From Uranotaenia lowii (Eukaryota; Arthropoda; Insecta; Diptera; Culicidae), in NCBI RefSeq assembly GCF_029784155.1, contig NC_073693.1, positions 186,641,802-186,705,801 of the forward strand: DNA of 64,000 bases, read 5' to 3'. Numbering within the stretch: the first letter of the stretch is position 1; each line of letters opens with the position of its first letter. Shown in pieces: positions 46,694 to 59,700 of the stretch. Position numbers and translations under genes: made by a program. The notes below the pieces were generated by a model that was not told the DNA's origin, did not search any database, and saw only the letters and a program-made list of their open reading frames with translations.

Positions 46694-49600
46694 ATTCAGA
46701 TTCAGAATTCAGATTCAGAATTCAGATTCAGAATTCAGATTCAGAATTCAGATTCAGAATTCAGATTCAGAATTCAGATTCAGAACTCAGATTCAGAATT
46801 CAGATTCAGAATTCAGATTAAGAATTCAGATTCAGAACTCAGATTCAGAATTCAGATTCAGAATTCAGATTAAGAATTCAGATTCAGAATTCAGATTCAG
46901 AATTCAGATTTAGAATTCAGATTCAGAATTCAGATTCAGAATTCAGATTCAGAATTCAGATTCAGAATTCAGATTCAGAATTCAGATTCAGAATTCAGAT
47001 TCAGAATTCAGATTCAGAATTCAGATTCAGAATTCAGATTCAGAATTCAGATTCAGAATTCAGATTCAGAATTCAGATTCAGAATTCAGATTCAGAATTC
47101 AGATTCAGAATTCAGATTCAGAATTCAGATTCAGAATTCAGATTCAGAATTCAGATTCAGAATTCAAATTCAGAATTCAGATTCAGAATTCAGATTCAGA
47201 GTTCAGATTCAGAATTCAGATTCAGAATTCAGATTCAGAATTCAGATTCAGAATTCAGATTCAGAATTCAGATTCAGAATTCAGATTCAGAATTCAGATT
47301 CAGAATTCAGATTCAGAATTCAGATTCAGAATTCAGATTCAGAATTCAGATTCAGAATTCAGATTCAGAATTCAAATTCAGAATTCAGATTCAGAACTCA
47401 GATTCAGAATTCAGATTCAGAATTCAGATTCAGAATTCAGATTCAGAATTCAGATTCAGAATTCAGATTCAGAATTCAGATTCAGAATTCAGATTCAACA
47501 TTCAGATTCAGAATTCAGATTCAGAATTCAGATTCAGAATTCAGATTCAGAATTCAGATTCAGAATTCAGATTCAGAATTCAGATTCAGAATTCAGATTC
47601 AGAATTCAGATTCAGAATTCAGATTCAGAATTCAGATTCAGAATTCAGATTCAGAATTCAGATTCAGAATTCAGATTCAGAATTCAGATTCAGAATTCAG
47701 ATTCAGAATTCAGATTCAGAATTCAGATTCAGAATTCAGATTCAGAATTCAGATTCAGAATTCAGATTCAGAATTCAGATTCAGAATTCAGATTCAGAAT
47801 TCAGATTCAGAATTCAGATTCAGAATTCAGATTCAGAATTCAGATTCAGAATTCAGATTCAAAATTCAGATTCAGAATTCAGATTCAGAATTCAGATTCA
47901 GAATTCAGATTCAGAATTCAGATTCAGAATTCAGATTCAGAATTCAGATTCAGAATTCAGATTCAGAATTCAGATTCAGAATTCAGATTCAGAATTCAGA
48001 TTCAGAATTCAGATTCAGAATTCAGATTCAGAATTCAGATTCAGAATTCAGATTCAGAATTCAGATTCAGAATTCAGATTCAGAATTCAGATTCAGAATT
48101 CAGATTCAAAATTCAGATTCAGAATTCAGATTCAGAATTCAGATTCAGAATTCAGATTCAGAATTCAGGATTCAGAATTCAAAATTCAGAATTCAGATTT
48201 AGAGTTCAGATTCAGAGTTCAGATTCAGAGTTCAGATTCAGAATTCAGATTCAGAATTCAGATTCAGAATTCAGATTCAGAATTCAGATTCCAAATTCAG
48301 ATTCAGAATTCAGATTCAGAATTCAGATTCAGAATTCAGATTCAGAATTCAGATTCAGAATTCAGATTCAGAATTCAGATTCAGAATTCAGATTCAGAAT
48401 TCAGATTCAGAATTCAGATTCAGAATTCAGATTCAGAATTCAGATTCAGAATTCAGATTCAGAATTCAGATTCAGAATTCAGATTCAGAATTCAGATTCA
48501 GAATTCAGATTCAGAATTCAGATTCAGAATTCAGATTCAGAATTCAGATTCGGAATTCAGATTCAGAACTCAGAATTCAGATTCAGAATTCAGATTCAGA
48601 ATTCAGATTCAGAATTCAGATTCAGAATTCAGATTCAGAATTCAGATTCAGAATTCAGATTCAGAATTCAGATTCAAAATTCAGATTCAGAACTAAGAAT
48701 TCAGATTCAGAATTCAGATTCAGAATTCAGATTCAGAATTCAGATTCAGAATTCTGATTCAGAATTCAGATTCAGAATTCAGATTCAGAATCCAGATTCA
48801 GAATTCAGATTCAGAATTCAGATTCAGAATTCAGATTCAGAATTCAGATTCAGAATTGAGATTCAGAATTCAGATTCAGAATTCAGATTCAGAATTCAGA
48901 TTCAGAATTCAGATTCAGAATTCAGATTCAGAATTCAGATTCAGAATTCAGATTCAGAATTCAGATTCAGAATTCAGATTCAGAATTCAGATTCAGAATT
49001 CAGATTCAGAATTCAGATTCAGAATTCAGATTCAGAATTCAGATTCAGAATTCAGATTCAGAATTCAGATTCAGAATTCAGATTCAGAATTCAGATTCAG
49101 AATTCAGATTCAGAATTCAGATTCAGAATTCAGATTCAGAATTCAGATTCAGAATTCAGATTCAGAATTCAGATTCAGAATTCAGATTCAGAATTCAGAT
49201 TCAGAATTCAGATTCAGAATTCAGATTCAGAATTCAGATTCAGAATTCAGATTCAGAATTCAGATTCAGAATTCAGATTCAGAATTCAGATTCAGAATTC
49301 AGATTCAGAATTCAGATTCAGAATTCAGATTCAGAATTCAGATTCAGAATTCAGATTCAGAATTCAGATTCAGAATTCAGATTCAGAATTCAGATTCAGA
49401 ATTCAGATTCAGAATTCAGATTCAGAATTCAGATTCAGAACTCAGAATTCAGATTCAGAATTCAGATTCAGAATTCAGATTCAGAATTCAGATTCAGAAT
49501 TCAGATTCAGAATTCAGATTCAGAATTCAGATTCAGAATTCAGATTCAGAATTCAGATTCAGAACTCAGAATTCAGATTCAGAATTCAGATTCAGAATTC

Positions 49601-52470
49601 AGATTCAGAATTCAGATTCAGAATTCAGATTCAGAATTCAGATTCAGAATTCAGATTCAGAATTCAGATTCAGAATTCAGATTCAGAATTCAGATTCAAA
49701 ACTCAGAATTCAGATTCAGAATTCAGATTCAGAATTCAGATTCAGAATTCAGATTCAGAATTCAGATTCAGAATTCAGATTCAGAATTCAGATTCAGAAT
49801 TCAGATTCAGAATTCAGATTCAGAATTCAGATTCAGAATTCAGATTCAGAATTCAGATTCAGAATTCAGATTCAGAATTCAGATTCAGAATTCAGATTCA
49901 GAATTCAGATTCAGAATTCAGATTCAGAATTCAGATTCAGAATTCAGATTCAGAATTCAGATTCAGAATTCAGATTCAGAATTCAGATTCAGAATTCAGA
50001 TTCAGAATTCAGATTCAGAATTCAGATTCAGAATTCAGATTCAGAATTCAGATTCAGAATTCAGATTCAGAATTCAGATTCAGAATTCAGATTCAGAATT
50101 CAGATTCAGAATTCAGATTCAGAATTCAGATTCAGAATTCAGATTCAGAATTCAGATTCAGAATTCACATTCAGAATTCAGATTTAGAATTCAGATTCAG
50201 AATTCAGATTCAGAATTCAGATTCAGAATTCAGATTCAGAATTCAGATTCAGAATTCAGATTCAGAATTCAGATTCAGAATTCAGATTCAGAATTCAGAT
50301 TCAGAATTCAGATTCAGAACTCAGAATTCAGATTCAGAATTCAGATTCAGAATTCAGATTCAGAATTCAGATTCAGAATTCAGATTCAGAATTCAGATTC
50401 AGAATTCAGATTCAGAATTCAGATTCAGAATTCAGATTCAGAATTCAGATTCAGAATTCAGATTCAGAACTCAGAATTCAGATTCAGAATTCAGATTCAG
50501 AATTCAGATTCAGAATTCTGATTCAGAATTCAGATTCAGAATTCAGATTCAGAATCCAGATTCAGAATTCAGATTCAGAATTCAGATTCAGAATTCAGAT
50601 TCAGAATTCAGATTCAGAATTGAGATTCAGAATTCAGATTCAGAATTCAGATTCAGAATTCAGATTCAGAATTCACATTCAGAATTCAGATTCAGAATTC
50701 AGATTCAGAATTCAGATTCAGAATTCAGATTCAGAATTCAGATTCAGAATTCAGATTCAGAATTCAGATTCAGAATTCAGATTCAGAATTCAGATTCAGA
50801 ATTCAGATTCAGAATTCAGATTCAGAATTCAGATTCAGAATTCAGATTCAGAATTCAGACTCAGAATTCAGATTCAGAATTCAGATTCAGAATTCAGATT
50901 CAGAATTCAGATTCAGAATTCAGATTCAGAATTCAGATTCAGAATTCAGATTCAGAATTCAGATTCAGAATTCAGATTCAGAATTCAGATTCAGAATTCA
51001 GATTCAGAATTCAGATTCAGAATTCAGATTCAGAATTCAGATTCAGAATTCAGATTCAGAACTCAGAATTCAGATTCAGAATTCAGATTCAGAATTCAGA
51101 TTCAGAATTCTGATTCAGAATTCAGATTCAGAACTCAGAATTCAGATTCAGAATTCAGATTCAGAATTCAGATTCAGAATTCAGATTCAGAATTCAGATT
51201 CAGAATTCAGATTCAGAATTCAGATTCAGAATTCAGATTCAGAATTCAGATTCAGAATTCAGATTCAGAATTCAGATTCAGAATTCAGATTCAGAATTCA
51301 GATTCAGAATTCAGATTCAGAATTCAGATTCAGAATTCAGATTCAGAATTCAGATTCAGAATTCAGATTCAGAATTCAGATTCAGAATTCAGATTCAGAA
51401 TTCAGATTCAGAATTCAGATTCAGAATTCAGATTCAGAATTCAGATTCAGAATTCAGATTCAGAATTCAGATTCAGAATTCAGATTCAGAATTCAGAATT
51501 CAGATTCAGAATTCAGATTCAGAATTCAGATTCAGAATTCAGATTCAGAATTCAGATTCAGAATTCAGATTCAGAATTCAGATTCAGAATTCAGATTCAG
51601 AATTCAGATTCAGAATTCAGATTCAGAATTCAGATTCAGAATTCAGATTCAGAATTCAGATTCAGAATTCAGATTCAGAATTCAGATTCAGAATTCAGAT
51701 TCAGAATTCAGATTCAGAATTCAGATTCAGAATTCAGATTCAGAATTCAGATTCAGAATTCAGATTCAGAATTCAGATTCAGAATTCAGATTCAGAATTC
51801 AGATTCAGAATTCAGATTCAGAATTCAGATTCAGAATTCAGATTCAGAATTCAGATTCAGATTCAGAATTCAGATTCAGAATTCAGATTCAGAATTCAGA
51901 TTCAGAATTCAGATTCAGAATTCAGATTCAGAATTCAGATTCAGAATTCAGATTCAGAATTCAGATTCAGAATTCAGATTCAGAATTCAGATTCAGAATT
52001 CAGATTCAGAATTCAGATTCAGAATTCAGATTCAGAATTCAGATTCAGAATTCAGATTCAGAATTCAGATTCAGATTCAGAATTCAGATTCAGAATTCAG
52101 ATTCAGAATTCAGATTCAGAATTCAGATTCAAAATTCAGATTCAGAATTCAAATTCAGAATTCAGATTCAGAATTCAGATTCAGAATTCAGATTCAGAAT
52201 TCAGAATTCAGATTCAGAATTCAGATTCAGAATTCAGATTCAGAATTCAGATTCAGAATTCAGATTCAGAAATCAGATTCAGAATTCAGATTCAGAATTC
52301 AGATTCAGAATTCAGATTCAGAATTCAGATTCAGAATTCAGATTCAGAATTCAGATTCAGAATTCAGATTCAGAATTCAGATTCAGAATTCAGATTCAGA
52401 ATTCAGATTCAGAATTCAGATTCAGAATTCAGATTCAGAATTCAGATTCAGAATTCAGATTCAGAATTCA
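46694..52470 (+). repeat. 13-bp satellite array, block 2 (5.8 kb)
   Basis: Tandem AGATTCAGAATTC with diagnostic variant units: AGATTAAG (46817, 46870), TTCAACATTCAG (about 47496), a CAGGATTC/AAAATTC cluster (48165-48200), GAACTCAG units (48565 onward), and CTGATTC, GAATCCAG and GAATTGAG (48750-48860 and again 50514-50632). The recurrence of the last group about 1.76 kb apart indicates a higher-order period. Three stop-free forward frames give ORFs with a 13-residue period (RFRIQIQNSDSEF); these are not called genes. Confidence 0.97.
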
Positions 52471-53250
52471 GCATCCATTATATGGCAAAGATTTAGTCAA
52501 ATCACAGGCAGGAAAACACGTAAACAAGTACGAATGACAATTTGTGGAAAATTTTCAGAAGATCCATTGGAAATTGCCAATAATCTAGCAGACAATTTTC
52601 AGGAAAATTTTTCCGAAGAAAACTACCCTGAAGCCCTCAAACTAAATCCATATTTGCCACCACCTTTTGTTGCTACTAACGATACTCTGGATACAGACTT
52701 CACTTTGGCAGAACTGAATATCGCTCTGCGAAAATGTAGAGGAAAAGCTACTGGACCAGACGAAATAACATACAGCATGGTTATTAATATGCCCTAAATA
52801 GCAAAAAAGGTCATTCTTAATTTATTCAATGAAATATGGCAAACTAGAGATTACCCGATAGAGTGGAGAGAAAGCATCATCATACCCATCCCCAAACTCG
52901 ATGACCCCTCAAGCTTCAGACCAATATCTCTGACTTCTTGTATGGCTAAAATATTCGAACGCATGGTTAATTATAGATTGCAATACTATTTGGAACAAAA
53001 CAACATCTTTAACCAAAATCAACATGCTTTTCGAAGCGGAAAAAGCACCACCAGTTACTTTAGTAATCTGAAAGATATCCTGACAGAACATCGCCACGAA
53101 AATAAACATTCGGAACTGGTATCTCTTGATTTATCCAAAGCATTCGATCGAACATGGCGTCCTGGAATATTGCAAGCTTTAGAGAAAGCTAAAGTTGGAA
53201 ACAGAACTTATAAAATAATTAGTACTTTTTTAAAAGAAAGAACATTTCGT
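52471..53250 (+). pseudogene. LINE reverse transcriptase fragment, copy 2
   Basis: Matches copy 1 without indels, at a constant offset of 6557 bp and with identical junctions to the satellite. Four substitutions were noticed, one of which turns a CAA into a TAA stop at 52795-52797. It belongs to the same segmental duplication as the flanking variant satellite units. Confidence 0.92.
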
Positions 53251-55435
53251 ATTCAGATTCAGAATTCAGATTCAGAATTCAGATTCAGAATTCAGATTCA
53301 GAATTCAGATTCAGAATTCAGATTCAGAACTCAGATTCAGAATTCAGATTCAGAATTCAGATTAAGAATTCAGATTCAGAACTCAGATTCAGAATTCAGA
53401 TTCAGAATTCAGATTAAGAATTCAGATTCAGAATTCAGATTCAGAATTCAGATTTAGAATTCAGATTCAGAATTCAGATTCAGAATTCAGATTCAGAATT
53501 CAGATTCAGAATTCAGATTCAGAATTCAGATTCAGAATTCAGATTCAGAATTCAGATTCAGAATTCAGATTCAGAATTCAGATTCAGAATTCAGATTCAG
53601 AATTCAGATTCAGAATTCAGATTCAGAATTCAGATTCAGAATTCAGATTCAGAATTCAGATTCAGAATTCAGATTCAGAATTCAGATTCAGAATTCAGAT
53701 TCAGAATTCAGATTCAGAATTCAGATTCAGAATTCAGATTCAGAATTCAGATTCAGAATTCAGATTCAGAATTCAGATTCAGAATTCAGATTCAGAATTC
53801 AGTTTCAGAATTCAGATTCAGAATTCAGATTCAGAATTCAGATTCAGAATTCAGATTCAGAATTCAGATTCAGAATTCAGATTCAGAATTCAGATTCAGA
53901 ATTCAGATTCAGAATTCAGATTCAGAATTCAGATTCAGAATTCAGATTCAGAATTCAGATTCAGAATTCAGATTCAGAATTGAGATTCAGAATTCAGATT
54001 CAGAATTCAGATTCAGAATTCAGATTCAGAATTCAGATTCAGAATTCAGATTCAGAATTCAGATTCAGAATTCAGATTCAGAATTCAGATTCAGAATTCA
54101 AATTCAGAATTCAGATTCAGAACTCAGATTCAGAATTCAGATTCAGAATTCAGATTCAGAATTCAGATTCAGAATTCAGATTCAGAATTCAGATTCAACA
54201 TTCAGATTCAGAATTCAGATTCAGAATTCAGATTCAGAATTCAGATTCAGAATTCAGATTCAGAATTCAGATTCAGAATTCAGATTCAGAATTCAGATTC
54301 AGAATTCAGATTCAGAATTCAGATTCAGAATTCAGATTCAGAATTCAGATTCAGAATTCAGATTCAGAATTCAGATTCAGAATTTAGATTCAGAATTCAG
54401 ATTCAGAATTCAGATTCAGAATTCAGATTCAGAATTCAGATTCAGAATTCAGATTCAGAATTCAGATTCAGAATTCAGATTCAGAATTCAGATTCAGAAT
54501 TCAGATTCAGAATTCAGATGCAGAATTCAGATTCAGAATTCAGATTCAGAATTCAGATTCAGAATTCAGATTCAGAATTCAGATTCAGAATTCAGATTCA
54601 GAATTCAGATTCAGAATTCAGATTCAGAATTCAGATTCAACATTCAGATTCAGAATTCAGATTCAGAATTCAGATTCAGAATTCAGATTCAGAATTCAGA
54701 TTCAGAATTCAGATTCAGAATTCAGATTCAGAATTCAGATTCAGAATTCAGATTCAGAATTCAGATTCAGAATTCAGATTCAGAATTCAGATTCAGAATT
54801 CAGATTCAGAATTCAGATTCAGAATTCAGATTCAGAATTCAGATTCAGAATTCAGATTCAGAATTCAGATTCAGAATTCAGATTCAGAATTCAGATTCAG
54901 AATTCAGATTCAGAATTCAGATTCAGAATTCAGATTCAGAATTCAGATTCAGAATTCAGATTCAGAATTCAGATTCAGAATTCAGATTCAGAATTCAGAT
55001 TCAGAATTCAGATTCAGAATTCAGATTCAGAATTCAGATTCAGAATTCAGATTCAGAATTCAGATTCAGAATTCAGATTCAGAATTCAGATTCAGAATTC
55101 AGATTCAAAATTCAGATTCAGAATTCAGATTCAGAATTCAGATTCAGAATTCAGATTCAGAATTCAGATTCAGAATTCAGATTCAGAATTCAGATTCAGA
55201 ATTCAGGATTCAGAATTCAAAATTCAGAATTCAGATTTAGAGTTCAGATTCAGAGTTCAGATTCAGAGTTCAGATTCAGAATTCAGATTCAGAATTCAGA
55301 TTCAGAATTCAGATTCAAAATTCAGATTCAGAATTCAGATTCAGAATTCAGATTCAGAATTCAGATTCAGAATTCAGATTCAGAATTCAGATGCAGAATT
55401 CAGATTCGGAATTCAGATTCAGAATTCAGATTCAG
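53251..55435 (+). repeat. 13-bp satellite array, block 3 (2.2 kb)
   Basis: Same monomer. It repeats the variant-unit order of the start of block 2 (AGATTAAG, AGATTTAG, TTCAAATTC, TTCAACATTC, then the CAGGATTC/AAAATTC/GAGTTCAG cluster at 55205-55275) with small expansions and contractions. Ends at a poly-T tract. Confidence 0.97.
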
Positions 55436-55920
55436 ATTTTTTTTTTTTGATTTTTTTTTATTGAATATAAAACTAAACCTAACTTTTTACTTCCTGAAAC
55501 TTGATTTTAATAACAACTGATTACTAATGTACTAATAAACAAAAAAAATCCGGTTACAATAATATACCACTGTGCAAAATAGTTCACTCTAAAGATCTTA
55601 TCAAAGATAACAGCTCCGAGTAGTTTTGAATTTGCGAGTGGATATTAACGTTCATTTTACTATTTTCGTCTTAAAAATTCGCATGAAGCACTTCTTGTTT
55701 CACGTGATCTTGAAAATCGAACTTGCGCTCGGAGATAATCTTCGCCTCTTCCTGGAACGATCACCTTTTTGCGTCCCGCTGTTTCGCTTTCCGAAGTATC
55801 ATCACCGCCAACTTTTATTAGTTTTCTTTCCCGTTTTTTTGCCTTTTCCTTCTTATCCACTTCACGCCAATCTTTGCTCATACATTAACTACATACAGTT
55901 ATCAGTTTTTTCAACATAAA
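55436..55920 (-). other. Poly(A)-tailed insert with a 73-codon ORF
   Basis: On the minus strand, ATG at 55881 opens MSKDWREVDKKEKAKKRERK..., a lysine/arginine-rich, hydrophilic 73-residue ORF ending at 55660 (SASCEFLRRK). About 200 nt later come AATAAA (near 55463) and an A tract (55436-55449) abutting the satellite. This looks like a retroposed transcript end. No homology recognised; the basic, charged composition could fit a nuclear or RNA-binding protein fragment or a retroelement ORF1 end. Confidence 0.45.
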
Positions 55921-55939
55921 AAAACTCGAAGCAAATGGA

Positions 55940-56016
55940 AACGAAATAGAACGAAAAAGAAACATTCGTATTTTGGGTGTCACGATCAATCAAAAAGGTA
56001 ATGCTAATAACCATAT
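55940..56016 (+). pseudogene. LINE RT thumb fragment at a satellite junction
   Basis: Reads KRNIRILGVTINQKGNANNH, the ILGVTI block found just after the RT catalytic region in I/Jockey-type LINEs, probably the same element as the 780-bp fragments. It runs straight into 13-bp satellite at CATATACAGATTCAG. Confidence 0.65.
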
Positions 56017-56648
56017 ACAGATTCAGAATTCAGATTCAGAATTCAGATTCAGAATTCAGATTCAGAATTCAGATTCAGAATTCAGATTCAGAATTCAGAT
56101 TCAGAATTCAGATTCAGAATTCAGATTCAGAATTCAGATTCAGAATTCAGATTCAGAATTCAGATTCAGAATTCAGATTCAGAATTCAGATTCAGAATTC
56201 AGATTCAGAATTCAGATTCAGAATTCAGATTCAGAATTCAGATTCAGAATTCAGATTCAGAATTCAGATTCAGAATTCAGATTCAGAATTCAGATTCAGA
56301 ATTCAGATTCAGAATTCAGATTCAGAATTCAGATTCAGAATTCAGATTCAGAATTCAGATTCAGAATTCAGATTCAGAATTCAGATTCAGAATTCAGATT
56401 CAGAATTCAGATTCAGAATTCAGATTCAGAATTCAGATTCAGAATTCAGATTCAGAATTCAGATTCAGAATTCAGATTCAGAATTCAGATTCAGAATTCA
56501 GATTCAGAATTCAGATTCAGAATTCAGATTCAGAATTCAGATTCAGAATTCAGATTCAGAATTCAGATTCAGAATTCAGATTCAGAATTCAGATTCAGAA
56601 TTCAGATTCAGAACTCAGAATTCAGATTCAGAATTCAGATTCAGAATT
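56017..56648 (+). repeat. 13-bp satellite array, block 4
   Basis: Very homogeneous AGATTCAGAATTC units, with one short GAACTCAG unit near 56610. Ends at the copia LTR. Confidence 0.97.
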
Positions 56649-56650
56649 AT

Positions 56651-56795
56651 TGGTATTCGGACATGAGCCGTAGAACGAACTACTCTGCTTGGCAGTTAGA
56701 ACAGGATTGAATTTTATTTCTAATTGCATTCTTATGACTAACATATAATCGCTTACTATGATCTAGACGCAATTCAACATCCACGTGTTTCAACA
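56651..56795 (-). mobile_element. 3' LTR of the Ty1/copia element (145 bp)
   Basis: On the minus strand it starts TGTTGAAACACG just after a purine tract (GAGGAGGAG) and ends CCGAATACCA at the satellite. It contains AATAAA. The matching 5' LTR would lie in the gap at 60604-61103, so no comparison is possible. Confidence 0.65.
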
Positions 56796-59700
56796 CTCCT
56801 CCTCGTCTAGATCTCCGATGATTCCAATTCGTTCACGCAGGAACTTGATTCGCTGGTGCTGCAACGGCTTCGTCAGAATGTCTGCTTGCATGTTTTCCGT
56901 CGGACAGTACCGCATGTTGATAATACCTTTTTCATGAAGATCTCGGACGTAGAAGTATTTCGTCTCGATGTGCTTGCTCCGCTTCTCGATCCGATCACCT
57001 TCGACGAGCTTAATCGCACTTTGATTGTCCTCGAAGATGGGGATTGGCGTGGCGGTATCTTCTCCAAAATCGGTCAAAAGCTTCTTCACCCAAGTTAGCT
57101 CTTGACAACCTTCGGTGAGTGCGATGAATTCCGCTTCGGTGGTAGATAGGGACACACAAGTCTGTCGGCGAGATCCCCAGCTAATGACACCTCCTCCGAA
57201 TCGTATCAAGAAACCAGAATTAGATTTCCGATCACGATGGTTACCAGCCCAATCAGCATCCGCATACATTTCCAGACCGGCTTGAGTGGCTCCTAGATGT
57301 AGGCGATGTGAACTGGTTCCAATCAGGTAACGCAAAACCCGTTTCGCTTCTTGCCAATCTCGCTGTGTCGGACGACTTGACTTCTGAGCTAGAATGGACA
57401 CGCTAGCTGACACATCAGGGCGAGAGTGAACGGACACGTACAGTAGACCTCCGATGAGACTGAGGAAGTTTCTGTTGTTCGGAAGTCGATCGTCCTCCTC
57501 CTCCTCCTTCTGCTGTAGGTGTGCAGGGTCCAAGGGAATATTCGATGGTTTCGCGTTTTCCAATCCAAACCTTGCTGCGAGTTTCCGGATGTACTTCTGC
57601 TGACACAACGAGTAGCTTCCATTTTCTCGTCGTATGTCGATTCCCAGAAAATGTTTGACATCTCCAAGATTCGTCATCGCAAAGTTCTTTTCTAACACGG
57701 CAAAAATTTGTTGGAACTCCTTCTCCGTTTGTGTGGCAATTAGGACGTCGTCTACATAAATGATGATGTAGGCGAAACAATTGCTCCGCTTTCGAGTATA
57801 CAGGCATGGATCAGCTTCGGATGACTTGAACCCCATATCTCGAAAAACGCCGTCTATTCGTTGGTTCCACACACGGGCCGACTGTTTCAACCCGTATAGA
57901 CTCTTCTTGAGTAGGCAGACGGTTTTGGCTCCTCCTTCAGCGTACCCCTCAGGCTGGCGCATGAAAATGGTTTCCTCCAGTTCACCGTTGAGGTAAGCCG
58001 TTTTCACGTCGACGTGCTTCCCAATCATACCACGACGACTTGCCACAGTCATCAGCGTCCGGAATGTCACCTGCTTCGCGACCGGGGCAAAAACTTCATC
58101 GAAGTCCACCCCGAACTTCTGGGTGAATCCTTGAGCGACCAGTCTGACCTTGTGCCTTACGATGTTGCCCTTCTCGTCTTGCTTCGTTTTGAACAGCCAT
58201 TTGCAACCGATAGCCTTACGATTTGGGGGTAACTCGACCACTTCCCAGGTACCGTTGGAAATTAAAGAACGGTACTCCTCGTCCATCGCGTCTCTCCACA
58301 AGGCAGCATCCGGTCCGGCCCACGCTTCGGTTGGTGTGCGTGGATCAGCACTTTCCGCTGTGCACCTCGCGACCAGTCCCAGCTCAGCATGGTTCGCCGC
58401 TGGTTTGGATACCGACATCGTTTGATTGGTTGTACCACTTCCCTCGGTTGCTGTAAAACGATTGGAGGACAAATATTTGCTCGGAACAAGAAAATCTTTT
58501 AACTTGCCTGGAATTGCGCGCTCCCTTCCGCTTGGCCTCAACGCCTGTGACACGGGCGGATTTGAAACTGTTTGCGTGGGGAGCGCAGAGGTTGTCACGT
58601 CACTGGATGGGAAGTTTTCTTGGCTGTCTTCTGCTTCAACAAAACTGTCGTCGCTGACCTCGTCAATGGGAAGTACATCGTTCGGCTCACCATCGGCGTC
58701 GTTACCTTCAACCTTGGTCCCATCGATTTGCACATCGCCACTCAAGTTTAACGGTACCAACTTGGGGCGGCGTGCTCCGCTGACTGGATTCTTGGGTTTC
58801 TCACTGATGAAAGTAACGTCTCGAGAAAAAACAATTTTCCTCGACTCCGGATTCCACAGTCGGTAGGCCTTCGTGTCTTCGTCAAATCCAGTGAGAATGC
58901 ACTCCACAGCTTTCCGATCCCACTTCCGGCGTTTCTGTTTGGGAACATGGACCATCACCGGCGACCCAAACACTCGCACGTGACCTAGATGTGGTTTCTT
59001 GCCGCTGAACATTTCCTCTGGCGTTGATCCGTGACCTTTCGTAGAAGAGCGATTAATCAAGTAAACTGCTGTTCCGGTAGCCTCAGCCCAGAATCTCTTC
59101 GGTAGATTGGACTCGAAAAGCATACACCTCGCCCGTTCCACGATGGTTCGATTCAACCTCTCCGCCAGTCCATTTTGCTCCGGCGTATATTCCGTCGTTG
59201 TTTGATGACGGATTCCTCGACGACGCAGACGATCTTGAAGTTGATTGTTGATGAATTCCTTGCCATTGTCCGTGCGTAATGTTTTCACCTTCTTTCCCGT
59301 TTGGTTTTCCGCCATGCTCACAAAATCGTCGAATGCTCTGCATACTTGGTCGGCTGATTTTTCCGGCAGGAAATAGATAAAAACTCTGCGAGACTTATCG
59401 TCAGTGAAAGTCAGGTAGTAACGACTGCCACCGAGCGATTCCGTTTCCATAGGCCCACAGATGTCAGAGTGAACCACATCTAACAGTTCACTTGCACGCG
59501 AACCAGACTTGCTGAACGGAAGTCGGGTTTGTTTTCCCATCGCACAGATTCTGCAGTTTTCGTCGTTGGTCGTAGCTCCAGCATCACTCATTTCGACACC
59601 ATTCACCAAACCATTTCTCAATCGTTTCAGGCTGCTAAAGTTGAGGTGACCCATGCGCCGATGCCAAAGTTCGGGACTTGTTTTGGACGAACATGACAAC

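Noticed and set aside
57389..59343. Numerous 60-146 codon ORFs within copia
   Set aside because: Alternative-frame shadows of the copia polyprotein.
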